From: Apostichopus japonicus
Taxonomy: Eukaryota > Echinodermata > Holothuroidea > Aspidochirotida > Stichopodidae
Direction of reading: 5' to 3'
Assembly (NCBI RefSeq): GCF_037975245.1
Contig: NC_092582.1
Span: forward strand, 24,008,577 to 24,072,576
Length of the DNA: 64,000 nt
The position numbers and the translations under genes are program-made. Every line of letters begins with the position of its first letter. Positions within the stretch are counted from its first letter, which is position 1. The notes under the pieces are model-generated. The model was given only the letters and a program-made list of their open reading frames with translations. It was not told where the DNA came from and made no database searches. Positions 36,313 through 48,000 of this stretch are shown one piece after another.

Positions 36313-36881
36313 CTGAAAAGAGAAAACAAAAAAGGTTATGTACGGGAATTAATGTAGTCTATTTTAACCGCATCCGTAAGTTTCAATTTAACTTTCATTA
36401 AGTATTGACCGATCTCAATAGATTTAATAAATATATTTGATTGGTTCCTAATAAATTCGAAGTCAAAATATCTCACATGAAAAATGTGTGACGTCACCAT
36501 ACAGGCATTGTCGGTCTTACAGTCATATCTTTCGATACCTCGACGTCAGAGGCAAATCCAACTAAAGAATTCTGATCAAAGGTATGTAATATAAGACTAA
36601 CCTTTTCAAATTTGAGCAAGAAATTCAGAAGAAATTACTTGATCGTTACGATAGGAGATGAATAAAGGGTGCCGGGATATTCATAATGGTACGGGAAAGT
36701 TAGTTTGTTTACCGCTCACAATTAATTAGTGTAAAAACAACATAGCCAATATAAAGCTAAATCATTTTTGTTTTTTTGTCCTCTTTTCCTTGGCGGCGAA
36801 ACTTGGGTATTCGTTCTTTTTGCATGATGCTTTCATAAAACTGTTGTAAGAGGCTTTACTCTTTGTGTTTCTGTTTTTCAG

Positions 36882-36918
36882 TGGTCGCATTAATCGCATC
36901 AAGGCTAGATCAGGCAGG
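36882..36918 (+). other. Candidate 37 nt micro-exon
   Basis: Bounded by TTTCTGTTTTTCAG and CAGG|GTAAGTAT, both near consensus. One frame reads GRINRIKARSGR. No partner exon is certain. A second possible exon with fair borders lies at 37920-38128. Confidence 0.25.
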
Positions 36919-37610
36919 GTAAGTATACCTTAATCCAGATAATCACGAATGTCGTTATCGGCCTATCGTTCATCAGCTATTCATCAAAATATGCAGGAAT
37001 TCAACTGCCCTTTTGTTATTTAAATTAACATCTATACTCCCATACGGAAAAGATAAAGACTGGTTTATCATATCTATCGATGTACTGTATAGACCTACTC
37101 GTACAAGCCTGTCTGTGTACACTGTACGTGGGCTTTCAGTATATAGCCTTCATAAGCATACGTTAACTTAACCACTATACCTTCAATTGGACTGGGGTTT
37201 AGAGTGGAACCAGTTGTTTGTTACACAGGGTCTATTTTGGGTGACCTTTCTTAAATAGTAACTTCATTTGCACACTTCGGAATGGATTATCTTCTCCACA
37301 GTACCAACAATATTTATGGACAAATGTTCCTTATCGCAGCCTCCAGTAGAGCAATATTATATATATTGATTGGCAGATAATGCAACCGGAATAACTCGCG
37401 TTTATTCCACATGAGCAAGTGGCTGGAGAATTTAGTCTGGTATAAGTCAATGCGACTCATTCCAACTCTTGTAACAATATTATTCTAAAAATTCGACATA
37501 CCGTAGCAATATATTATAGTCTCAATTTTCGATGCCCACATTACCGTAATTCGGAGGTAAATGCAGGACTTGCTTACGTTCTCGGAGGCTAATTGGATCC
37601 GTAAAGAAAT

Positions 37611-37880
37611 TAAAAACAGGATTTTCGGAACTAAATTCAGGATTTTCGGAACTTAATTCAGGAATTTCGAAACTAAATACAAAATTTTTGTAACAATAAA
37701 TACAATTTTGGAACTAAATTCAGGAATTTCGGAACTAAATTCAAGAATTTCGGAACTAAATTCAGGAATTTCGGAACTAAATACAGGATATCGGAACAAA
37801 ATTCAGGATTTTCGGAACCAAATTTATGATTTTCGGAACAAAATTAAGGATGTTTGGAACTTAATACGTGATTTTCTTGC
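37611..37880. repeat. 21 bp minisatellite
   Basis: About twelve copies of TTCAGGAATTTCGGAACTAAA, with point changes and one or two length variants. Because 21 is divisible by three, one frame stays open and reads repeats of NSGISEL for part of the array; I take this as incidental. Confidence 0.9.
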
Positions 37881-37919
37881 GTTCTCAGAGTGATTCAACT
37901 AATAACGAAACCTGTGTAG

Positions 37920-38128
37920 ATCAATGAACTGCTTGTGGCAACCCTCTGCCCGGATCAGGAGGCTCTCTGCCTATACGCTGTACGGAACACAAACAATCAA
38001 ATGGCGCCATTTTGAATTCCCTTGCCCTGGATACTTTCAAGGGATACCTTTATTTCCAATCTTAAGTTGTGTCGGAATCTATCTGTCCATCGTGATGATC
38101 GACTGATCGTTTACTTCGCTGGTCCGTG
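37920..38128 (+). other. Candidate exon of an unassigned or non-coding transcript
   Basis: A relatively GC-rich stretch between ACCTGTGTAG and GTG|GTAAGTAT. The frame from 37924 is open for 60 codons, but the peptide shows no domain. The minus strand has AAAATGGCGCC with a 29-codon frame, so either strand could be the transcribed one. Confidence 0.2.
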
Positions 38129-39240
38129 GTAAGTATCTAGGGACAGTAAGGGGACCAAGGGGAAGGAAGGGAACAGATGAAGAAGAAAAACCGTGAGTAC
38201 ACTTTTTCTATACTAAATGTTCCTGATCGTCTTACTAACACAGAACAAGTCGCACTCAAACAATTTTATTGAAGTACATTGAGACCCAATTTGAGACCCA
38301 TTTAAACCATTTATTCAACAGACACGAAACAAAGCGTAATGAATTACAATGAATTACAATGAATCCAAACAATTATTAATAATTATTTGTAATTCCAAAC
38401 TAACTACGCATAGTCAATTTATTCTATAGATAAAAAAAAATGTGTACTTAAAACTCGTACTTATTTAAACAGTTTTTAAGTATCTAATTGCAATGGGAAA
38501 CTAAACAAAATTAATCACTATAAAAAGTGCTTAAATTCGTTATTCCATTCTAATAACAAATTCCCATAACTTATCTCGCGGATGAGTGGATCAACTCAAA
38601 CCAGCGATTAAAAGAAATATGACATTTCATTCTCCTTAAAGATAGAACAATATTTAGAGTATGCCTCTATACGTTCTCTTCACGTTCTTCAAAATTGAAA
38701 ACCCCGAAAGCATCCATTTTTCTTTTGCCTCGAGGCTCACTTGTACCTTAATCGATGATGGCGAAAAGTACAAATGTAGGATTTTGCTGTACAACAATTT
38801 TCAATTTTGTTTTTACAGCAAGCGCACGTTTGTAACGATTTTTTTGGGTAAACATTATTATGAAGCTGAAGGTGCTACCATGACATTACACTTGCATTTA
38901 TAGTTCAGTAAAATATTGTTTTGATATATCATTCATTAAAAGACCTAGTTTTCAGCAAAACAGTATATAATTTTGCTTTCATGAAAGTATGTCGCTGGAG
39001 TACAAGCGTTTCACCCAATTATCCACACCGTGCCTCGTTAGAAGAACAAAATCTCAAAGAAATAATCTAGACCAAAGCTCGTTTGGTTTTACTTTTCCAA
39101 CCACAAATATTACCTTAGCATTCCACCACACCTTACCTTCCATTCCCGAAAAAGTATGACTGGGATATGACTTATGCACTTGTGCAAAATAATTGCGAAC
39201 GGAAGACCACGAAAAGGGATAATACAACCAGTGTATTTAT
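38129..39240. other. No gene recognised
   Basis: AT-rich DNA. The frame 38661-38903 begins MPLYVLFT, superficially like a MIF start, but has no MIF features after that. Confidence 0.45.
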
Positions 39241-39429
39241 ATGTACAAACGCACTATACCGAACGGCAGTTCCATACCTGCCGATGTCGATTCCATTCTC
39301 GATGAGGTTTTGACGGTATCGCCAAAGAAAGACCATACCGAGGCATTCTGGAACCGGTTACACCAGCTACAACCGATCCTGAAAATAGAACCGTTTCAAG
39401 GTCAATTTGCTATGTGCACTTTTCGGTGA
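39241..39429 (+). pseudogene. Coding-like fragment, unknown
   Basis: 62 codons from ATG to TGA, with balanced codon use and GC clearly above its surroundings. It reads MYKRTIPNGSSIPADVDSIL, then DEVLTVSPKKDHTEAFWNRL, then HQLQPILKIEPFQGQF. It looks like a piece of a real protein, but I cannot name it. No strong splice site borders it (TCG|GTGATG at the end is possible). It lies about 110 bp before the satellite complex begins. Confidence 0.35.
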
Positions 39430-39539
39430 TGTCAGTATACAGTATGCTATCCAATTATCACAACATTGTTTTAGGCTTGTCACAAGTTGTTTGTATTTAT
39501 GTAAATAAACAAATTAGGCTTATTAATGATCTATTGTTG

Positions 39540-41370
39540 TAGTGTATATATTGATTGATACAACTGTTTTGTCAGTGTTGTAGGCTACATATATTCATAG
39601 ATACAGCTGTTTTGTTAGTGTTGCAGGCCACATAAATTCATAGATACATCTGTTTGTTAGTGTTGTAGGCCACATATATTCATAGATACAGCTGTTTTGT
39701 CAGTGTTGTAGGATACATATATTCGTAGATACAGCTGTTTTGTTAGTATTGCAGGCCACATATATTCATTCACATATATAGATACAGGCCACAGGCCACA
39801 TATATTCATTCACATATATAGATACGTCTGTACATATATTCATATTCAGGCTACATATATTCATAGATACAGCTGTTTTGTTAGTGTTGCAGGCCACATA
39901 TATTCATAGATACATCTGTTTGTTAGTGTTGTAGGCAACATATATTCATTCACATATATAGAAACAGGCCACAGGCCACATATATTCATTCACATATATA
40001 GATACATCTGTTTGTTAGTGTTGTAGGCCACATATATTCATAGATACAGCTGTTTGTTAGTGTTGTAGGCCACATATATTCATAGATACAGCTGTTTTGT
40101 TAGTGTTGTAGGCCACATATATTCATAGATACAGCTGTTTGTTAATGTTGGAGGCCACATATATCCATAGATAGATCTATTATGTTAGTGTTGCAGGCCA
40201 CATATATTCATAGATACAGCTGTTATGTTAGTGTTGTAGTCCACAGACATTCATAGATACAGCTGGTGTGATAAACATATTCATAGATAGGGATCTACAT
40301 CTATTATATGTTAGTATTGTAGGCCACATATATTCATAGATACATCTATTATATTAGTGCCATAGGCCACTTATTTCAATAGATATATCTGTAATGTTAG
40401 GGTTGCATGCAACATATATTCATAGATACAGCTGTTTTTTTTAAGTGTTGTAGGCCACATATATTCATAGATACATATGTTATTTTAGTGTTGCAGGCCA
40501 CATATATTCATAGATACATATATTATGTTAGTGTTGCAGGCCACATATATTCATAGATACAGCTGTTATGTTAAATATATTCATAGATAGGGATCTACGT
40601 CTATTATATGTTAGTATTGTACGCCACATATATCATAGATACATCTAATTTATTGTTGTTGTCGGCAACTTATGTTAATGGATATATCTATAATGTTAGG
40701 GTTGCATGCCACATATATTCATAGATACAGCTATTATTTGGTCTTGTAGGCCACATTTATTCATAGATACATATATTATGTTAGTATTGAAGGCCAAAGA
40801 TTTTTATAGACGTTATGTTAGTTTTGCAGGCCACATATATTCATAGATACAGCTGTTATGTTGGTGTTGTAGTCCACAGACATTCATAGATACAGCTGGT
40901 GTGTTAAACATTTTCATAGATAGTGATCTACATTTATTATATGTTAGTATTGTAGGCTACAAATATTCAGAGATACATCTATTATATTAGTGCTATAGGC
41001 CACTTATTTCAATAGATATAACTATAATGTTAGGGTTGCATGCAACATATATTCATAGATACAGCTGTTATGTTGGTGTTGTAGGCCACATATATTCATA
41101 GATACATATGTTATGTTAGTGTTGGAGGCCACAGATATTTATATATACATATATTATGTTAGTGTTGCAGGCCACATATATTCATAGATACAGCTGTTAT
41201 GTTAGTGTTGTAGGCCACAGACATTTATAGATACAGCTTTTATGTTAAATATATTCATAGATAGGGATCTACATCTATTATATGTTAGTATTGTAGGCCA
41301 CATATATTCATAGATACATCTATTATATTGCTGTTGCAGACCACTTATTTTATTAGATATATCTATAATG
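39540..41370. repeat. Satellite block A, ~43 bp unit
   Basis: About 40 copies of a unit made of TGTTAGTGTTGTAGGCCACA, TATATTCATAGATACA and GCTGTT. Variant copies include ATCTATTATATGTTAGTATT, and a GGGATCTACATCTATTATA insertion recurs every few hundred bases (about 40294, 40586, 40920, 41263). That points to a higher-order unit of about 320-340 bp in the second half. Confidence 0.95.
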
Positions 41371-44300
41371 TTAGGGTATTTCTAAGTATTTTAAGCCACA
41401 TATATTCATAGATTAATCTTATTCTTAAGTATTCTAAGCAACAGATATTCATAGTTTAATTCTATTCGTAAGTAATCTAAGCCACAAATATTCATAGTTT
41501 AATCCTATTCGTTAGTATTCTAAGCGACAGATATTCATAGATTAATCTTATTCTTAAGTATTCTAAGCCACAGATATTCATAGATTAATTCTATTCGTTA
41601 GTATTCTAAGCCACAGATATTTATAGTTTAATCCTATTCTTAGGAATCCTAAGCCACATTTATTCATAGAATAATCCTATTAGTAAGTATTCTAAGCCAG
41701 ATGTATTTATAGACTTATCCTATTTGTTAGTATTCTAAGACACAAATATACATAGCTTATTGCTTAATCCTATTCGTAGTTTAATCTTATTCTTAAGTAT
41801 TCTAAACCACGGATATTCATAGTTTAGTCCTATTCATGTGAATTCTTAGCCACAGATATTCATAGTTTAATCTTATTCATCAGAGTTCTAAGCCACAGAT
41901 ATTCATAGTTTAATCTTATTCGTAAGTATTCTAAGCCACATATATCCATAGCATAATCATATTTGTTAGTATCCTAAGCGACAGAAATTCATAGATTATT
42001 CCTATTCGTTAGTATAATTAGCCACAAATATTAATAGTTCATCTTATTCTTCAGTATTCTCAGATAGTTCATCTTATTCTTCAGTATTCTAAACCACAAA
42101 TATTGATAGTTTAATCCTATTCATAAGTATTCAAAGCCACATAAATCCATAGCTTGATCCTAATCGTCAGTATTCTAAGCCACAGATATTCATGAGTTAT
42201 TTCTATTCGTAAATAATCTAAGTCACAAATATTTATTGACAAATCCTATTCGTAAGTATTCTAAGCAACAAATATTCACAGTTTAATCTAATTCTTAAGT
42301 ATGCAAGGGTATAGATATTCATAGATTAGTACTATTTAAGTATTCTAAGCCACATATATCCATAGCTTAATTCGATTTGTAAGTATTTAAAGCCACAGAA
42401 TAACATAGATTTATCATATTCGTTAGTATACTAAGCCACATATATTCATAGATAACCCTATTCGTAATTATTCTAAGCCACAAATATTTATAGTTTAATC
42501 TTATTCATAAGAATTCTAAGCCACAGATATTCATAGAATAATCATATTTGTAAGAATTCAAACCCAGAGATATGTATAGATTTATCCTATTCGTTAGTAT
42601 TCTAAGCCACAGATATTCATAGTTTAAAACTATTCGTAAGTATTCTAAGACACAGATATTCCTAGGTTAATCCTAAGCCACAGATATCCATAGCATAATC
42701 CTTTTCGTAATTATTTTCAGCCACAGACATTTATAGATTAATCCAAATCGTAAGAAGCCTAAGCCACAAGTATGCAAAGATAGACCCTATTTGTTAGTAT
42801 TCTAAGCCACAAATATTCATAGTTGAATTCGATTCGTAAGTATTCTAAGCCACAGATATTCATAGATTAATCCTATTCTTTAGTATTCTAAGCCACAGAT
42901 ATTCATAGATTAATCCTATTCTTTAGTATTCTAAGACACAGATATTCCTAGTTTAATCCTAAGCCACAGATATCCATAGCTTAATCCTTTTCGTAAGTAT
43001 TTTCAGCAACATATATTCATAGATTAATCCTAATCGTAAGTAACCTAAGCCACAATATGCATAGATAATCCCTATGTGTTAGTATTCAAAGCCACAAATA
43101 TTCATAGTTTAATTCTATTCGTAAGTATTCAAAGCCATAGATATTCATAGAATTATCCTATTCATAAATATTCAAAGTCAAAGATATACATAGATTAATC
43201 CCATTCGTAAGTATTCTAAGCCACAGATATCCATAGATTAATCCTATTAGTTAGTATTCTAAGCCACATATATTCATAGTTCAATACTATTTGTAAGTAA
43301 TCTACGCCACAAATATCCATAGTTTAATCTGTTCTCAAGTAAGTTTTCGATGATTATTCTAAGTAATTCTTAAGTATTCTAAGCCACATATATTCATAGA
43401 TTACTCCTTTTCAGAAATATTCTAAGCCACAGATGTTCTAAGAATTATCCTATTCATAAATATTCAAAGTCAAAGATATACATAGATTAATCCCATTCGT
43501 AAGTATTCTAAGCCACAGATATTCATAAATTTATTCTATTCGTTAGTATTCTAAGCCACAGATATTCATAGTTTAATCCAATCTAAGCCACAAATATTCA
43601 AAGATTAACCCTATTCGTAAGTATTGTAAGCCACAAATATTTATAGTTTTATCCTATTCATAAGGATTCTAAGCCACAGATATTCATAGAATAATCCTAT
43701 TATTAAGTATTCATAGACAGTGATATACATAGTTTAATCCTATTCTTAAGTTTTCTAAGCCACAGATATTCAAAGTTAATCTTATTCTTAAGCACTCGAA
43801 GCTACACATATTCATAGATTAATCCTAATCGTAAATATTCTGAGCCACAAATATTCATAGTTTAATCTTATTCTTAAGTATTCTAAGCAACATATATTCA
43901 AACTTAAGTCTATTCATAGGTATTCTAAGCCAGAGATATTCATTGAATTATCATATTCATAAATATTCAAAGCCAAAGATATACATAGATTAATCCTATT
44001 CGTTAGTATTCTAAGCCACAGATGTTCATAGTTTATTACTATTTGTAAGTAATCTAAGCCACAAATATTCATAGTTAAATCTTATTCTTAAGTATTCTAA
44101 GCCACAAATATTCATAGTTTAATCCTATTCATAAGAATTCTAAGCAACAGATATTAATAGCTTAAGTCTAACCATAGGTATTCTAAGACACAGATATTCT
44201 TAGAATTATCCTATTCATAAATATCTGAAGCCAAATATTTACATAGATTAATCACATTTGTTAGTATTCTAAGCCATATATATCCATAGATTAATTCTAC

Positions 44301-45093
44301 TCGTTAGTAGTCTGAGCCACAGATATACATAGTTCAATACTATTTGTCATAAATATTCAAAGCCATAAATATACGTAGATTAATCCCATTTGTTAGTATT
44401 CTAAGCCACATATATCCATAGATTAATTCTACTCGTTAGTAGTCTGAGTCACAGGTATCATAGTTCAATACTATTTGTCAGTAATCTAAGCCACAGATAT
44501 TCATAGTTAATCTTATTCTTAAGCACTCGAAGCAACACACATCCATTGATTAATCCTATTCGTAGGTATTCTGGGCCACAAATATTCATAGTTTAATCCT
44601 ATTCTTAAGTGTTCTAAGACACAGATATTCATAGTTTAATCTTATTTTTAAGTATTCTAAGCAACAGATATTCATAGCTTAAGTCTATTCATAGGTATTC
44701 TATGCCACAGATATTCATAGAATTATCGTATTCATAAATATTCAAAGCCACAGATATTCATAGTTTAATACTATTTGTAAGTAATCTAAGCCACAAATGT
44801 TCATAGTTTAATCTTATTCTTAAGTATTCTAAGCCACAGATATCCATAGCTTAATCCTTTTCGTAAGTATTTTCAGCAACAGATATTCTTAGATTAATCC
44901 TAATCATAAGTAACCTAAGCCACAATATGCATAGATAAACCCTGTTTGTTAGTATTCTAAGCCACAAATATTCATAGTTTAATTCGATTCGTAAGTATTC
45001 TAAGCCACAGGTATTCATAGATTACTCCTTTTCACAATTATTCTAAGCCACAGGTATTCATATTCTATTCGTAAGTATTCAAAGCCATAGATA
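41371..45093. repeat. Satellite block B, ~43 bp unit related to block A
   Basis: About 85 copies of AGTATTCTAAGCCACAGATA followed by TTCATAGTTTAATCCTATTCGTA. It shares GCCACA.ATATTCATAG with block A in the same register and length, so the two blocks are diverged forms of one repeat. The switch happens within one or two units near 41350-41410. Some stretches are re-duplicated, for example TATTCATAAATATTCAAAGTCAAAGATA at about 43155 and 43450. Confidence 0.95.
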
Positions 45094-48000
45094 TCTGGTT
45101 GTCTGTTTGTCTGCGTGTCTGGTTGTCATTGTGTCTGGTTGTCTGCGTGTCTGTTTGATTATCTGCGTGTCTGGTTGTCTGCGTGTCTGGTTGTCTTCGT
45201 GTCTGGTTGTCTGTGTGTCTGGTTGTTTGCGTGTCTGACAATATTCGTGTCTAGTTGTCTGCGTGTCTGGTTGTCTGTGTGTCTGATTGTCTGCGTGTAT
45301 GCGTGTCTGCGGGTTTAATTGTCTGCTTGTCAGCTTGCGTGTCTCATTGTGTGATTGTCTGCCTGTCTGATTGTCTGCGTTTCTGGTTGTCTGAGTGATT
45401 GGTTGTCTGTGTGTACCCTTGTCTGCGTGTCGGATTGTTTGCGTGTCTTGTTGTCTACGTGTCTGAATGTCTACATGTCTGAATGTCTGCATTTCTGATT
45501 GTCGCCGTGTCTGATTTTCGGCGTGTCTTATTTTGTGCTTGTCTGATTGTCTACGTGTCTGAATGTCTGCGTGTCTGGTTGTCTTCGTGTTTTATTTTCT
45601 GATTGTCTGCGAATCTGATTGTCTGTTTGTCTGCGTGTCTGGTTGTCTGCGTTTCAGGTTGTCTGTGTGTCTGGTTGTGTGTCTGGGTGTCTTATTGTTT
45701 GTGTGTCTGATTGTCTTGTTGTCTGCGTGTTTTGTAGTCTGCGTGTCTGCGTGTCTGATTGTCTGATTGTCTGCTTGTCTGATTTTTTATTGTCTGCATG
45801 TTTGATTGTCTGCGTGTCTGCTTGTCTGATTGTGTGCGAATCTGATTTTCTGCGTGTCTGATAATCTGCGTGTTTGATTGTGTGCGTGTCTGATTTTTGA
45901 TTGTCTGCTTATCGGCTTGTCTGATTGTCTTATTCTCTGATTGTCAGCGTATTTGATTGTCTGGTTGTGTGGTTGTCTGGTTGTTTGCGGATCTGGTTGT
46001 CTGCTAGTCTAGTTATCTGATTGTCTGGTTTCTGTAGCCTGCTTTTCTGCGGGTCGGTTGTCTGCATGTCTGATTGCCTGCGTGTCTGGTTGTATGATTG
46101 TCTGTTTGTCTGCTTGTCTGTTTGTCTGCGTGTCTGTTTGTGTGCTTGTCTGGTTGTCTGATTCTCTGGTTGTGTGATTGTTTGATTGTCTGCATGTTTT
46201 GTTGTCTGTGTGTCTTATTGTCTGCGCGTTTTATTGATTGCGTTTCTTGCTGTCTACGTGTGTGAATGTTTGCATTTCTGATTGTCGCCGCGTCTGATTG
46301 TCGGCGTGTCTTATTGTCTGTGTGTCTGCTTGTCTGATGGTCTACGTGTCTGAATGTACGTGTGTCTGATTGTCTACATGTCTTGTTGTTTGCGTGTTTT
46401 GTTGTCTGCGCTTCTGCTTGTCAGATTGCGTGCGTGTCTGATTATCTGCGTATCTGGTTATCTGCGTGTTTGATTGTCTGCATGTCTGATTTTTGATTGT
46501 CTGCTTACCAGCTAATCTGATTGTCTCGTCTGCTTGTCTGATTCTCTGATCATCAGCGTGATTGACTGTCTGGTTGTTTGCGTGTTTGTTTGTCTGCGTG
46601 TCTGATTGTCTACGTGTCTTGTTGTTTGCGTGTTTTGTTGTCTGCGTGTCTGCTTGGATGATTGTGTGGGTGTCTGATTATATGCGTATCTGGTTATCTG
46701 CGTGTTTGTTGTCTGCGTGTCTGATTTTTGATTGTCTGCTTATCCGCTTGTCTGATTGTCTCATTATGTGCTTGTCTGATTCTCTGATTGTCAGCGTGTT
46801 TGATTGTCTTGTTGTCTGTGTGTCTGTTTGTTTGCGTGTCTGGATGTCTGCTAGTCTAGTTATCTGATTGTCCGGTTTCTGTAGCCTGCTTTTCTTCGAG
46901 TCGGTTGTCTGCGTGTCTTGTTGTTTGCGTGTTTTGTTGTCTGCGTGTCTGCTTGTCTGATTGTGTGCGTGTCTGATTATCTGCGTATCTGGTTATCTGC
47001 GTGTCTGATTGTGTGCGTGTCTGATGGTCTGTGTGTCTGATTGTCTGTTTGTCTAATTATCTGCGTGTCTGATTGTCTGCGTGTCTGGTTGTCAGTGTCT
47101 GTTTTTGCGTGTCTGTTTGTCTGGTTGTCTGGTTGTGTGCGTGTCTGGTTGTCTGCGTGTCTGTTTGTCTGCGTGTCTCGTTGTCTGCGTGTCCGGTTGT
47201 GTGATTGTCTGTTTGTCTGCGTGTCTGTATATCTGCGCGTGTGATTGTGTGTGTTTCTTATTGTCTGCATGTCGGATGGTCTTCGTGTCTGATTGTCTGT
47301 TTGTCTGCGTGTCTGATTGTATGCATGTGTGATTGTATGCCTGTCTGGTTGTCTGCGTCTCTCAATGTCTGACTGTGTGCGTGTCTGATTGCGAATGTGT
47401 CTGATTGTCTGATTGTCTGCGTTTCTGATTGTCTGCCAGTCTTTTTGACTGCGTCTCTCATTGTCTGACTGTGTGCGTGTCTGATTGCGTGTGTGTCTGA
47501 TTGTCTGTTTGTCTGGTTGTCCGCGTGTCTGATTGTCTGCATATATGATTGTATGCCTGTCTGATTGTCAGCGTCTCTCATTGTCTGACTGTGTGCGTGT
47601 CTGATTGCGTGTGTGTCTGATTGTCTGTTTGTCTGGTTGTCCGCGTGTCTGATTGTCTGCATATATGATTGTCTGCCTGTCTGATTGTCAGCGTCTCTCA
47701 TTGTCTGACTGTGTGCGTGTCTGATTGCGTGTGTGTCTGATTGTCTGCGTGTCTGATTGTCTGCGTGTCTGATTGTATTCGTGTCTGGTTGTCTGGTTGT
47801 CTGATTTTCTGGCTGTCTGATTGCCTACATATATGATTGTCTGATTGTCTGCGTGTCTGGTTGTCTGCGTGTCTGATTGTATGGATGTCTGGTTGTCAGC
47901 GTCTCTAATTGTCTGACTGTGTGCGTGTCTGATTGCGTGTGTGTCTGATTGTCTGCGTGTCTGATTGTCTGCGTGTCGGATTGTATGCGTGTCTGGTTGT

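Noticed and set aside
38661-38903. Third MIF gene starting MPLYVLFT
   Set aside because: Only the first residues resemble MIF; there is no donor at the expected place and no exon 2 or 3 downstream.
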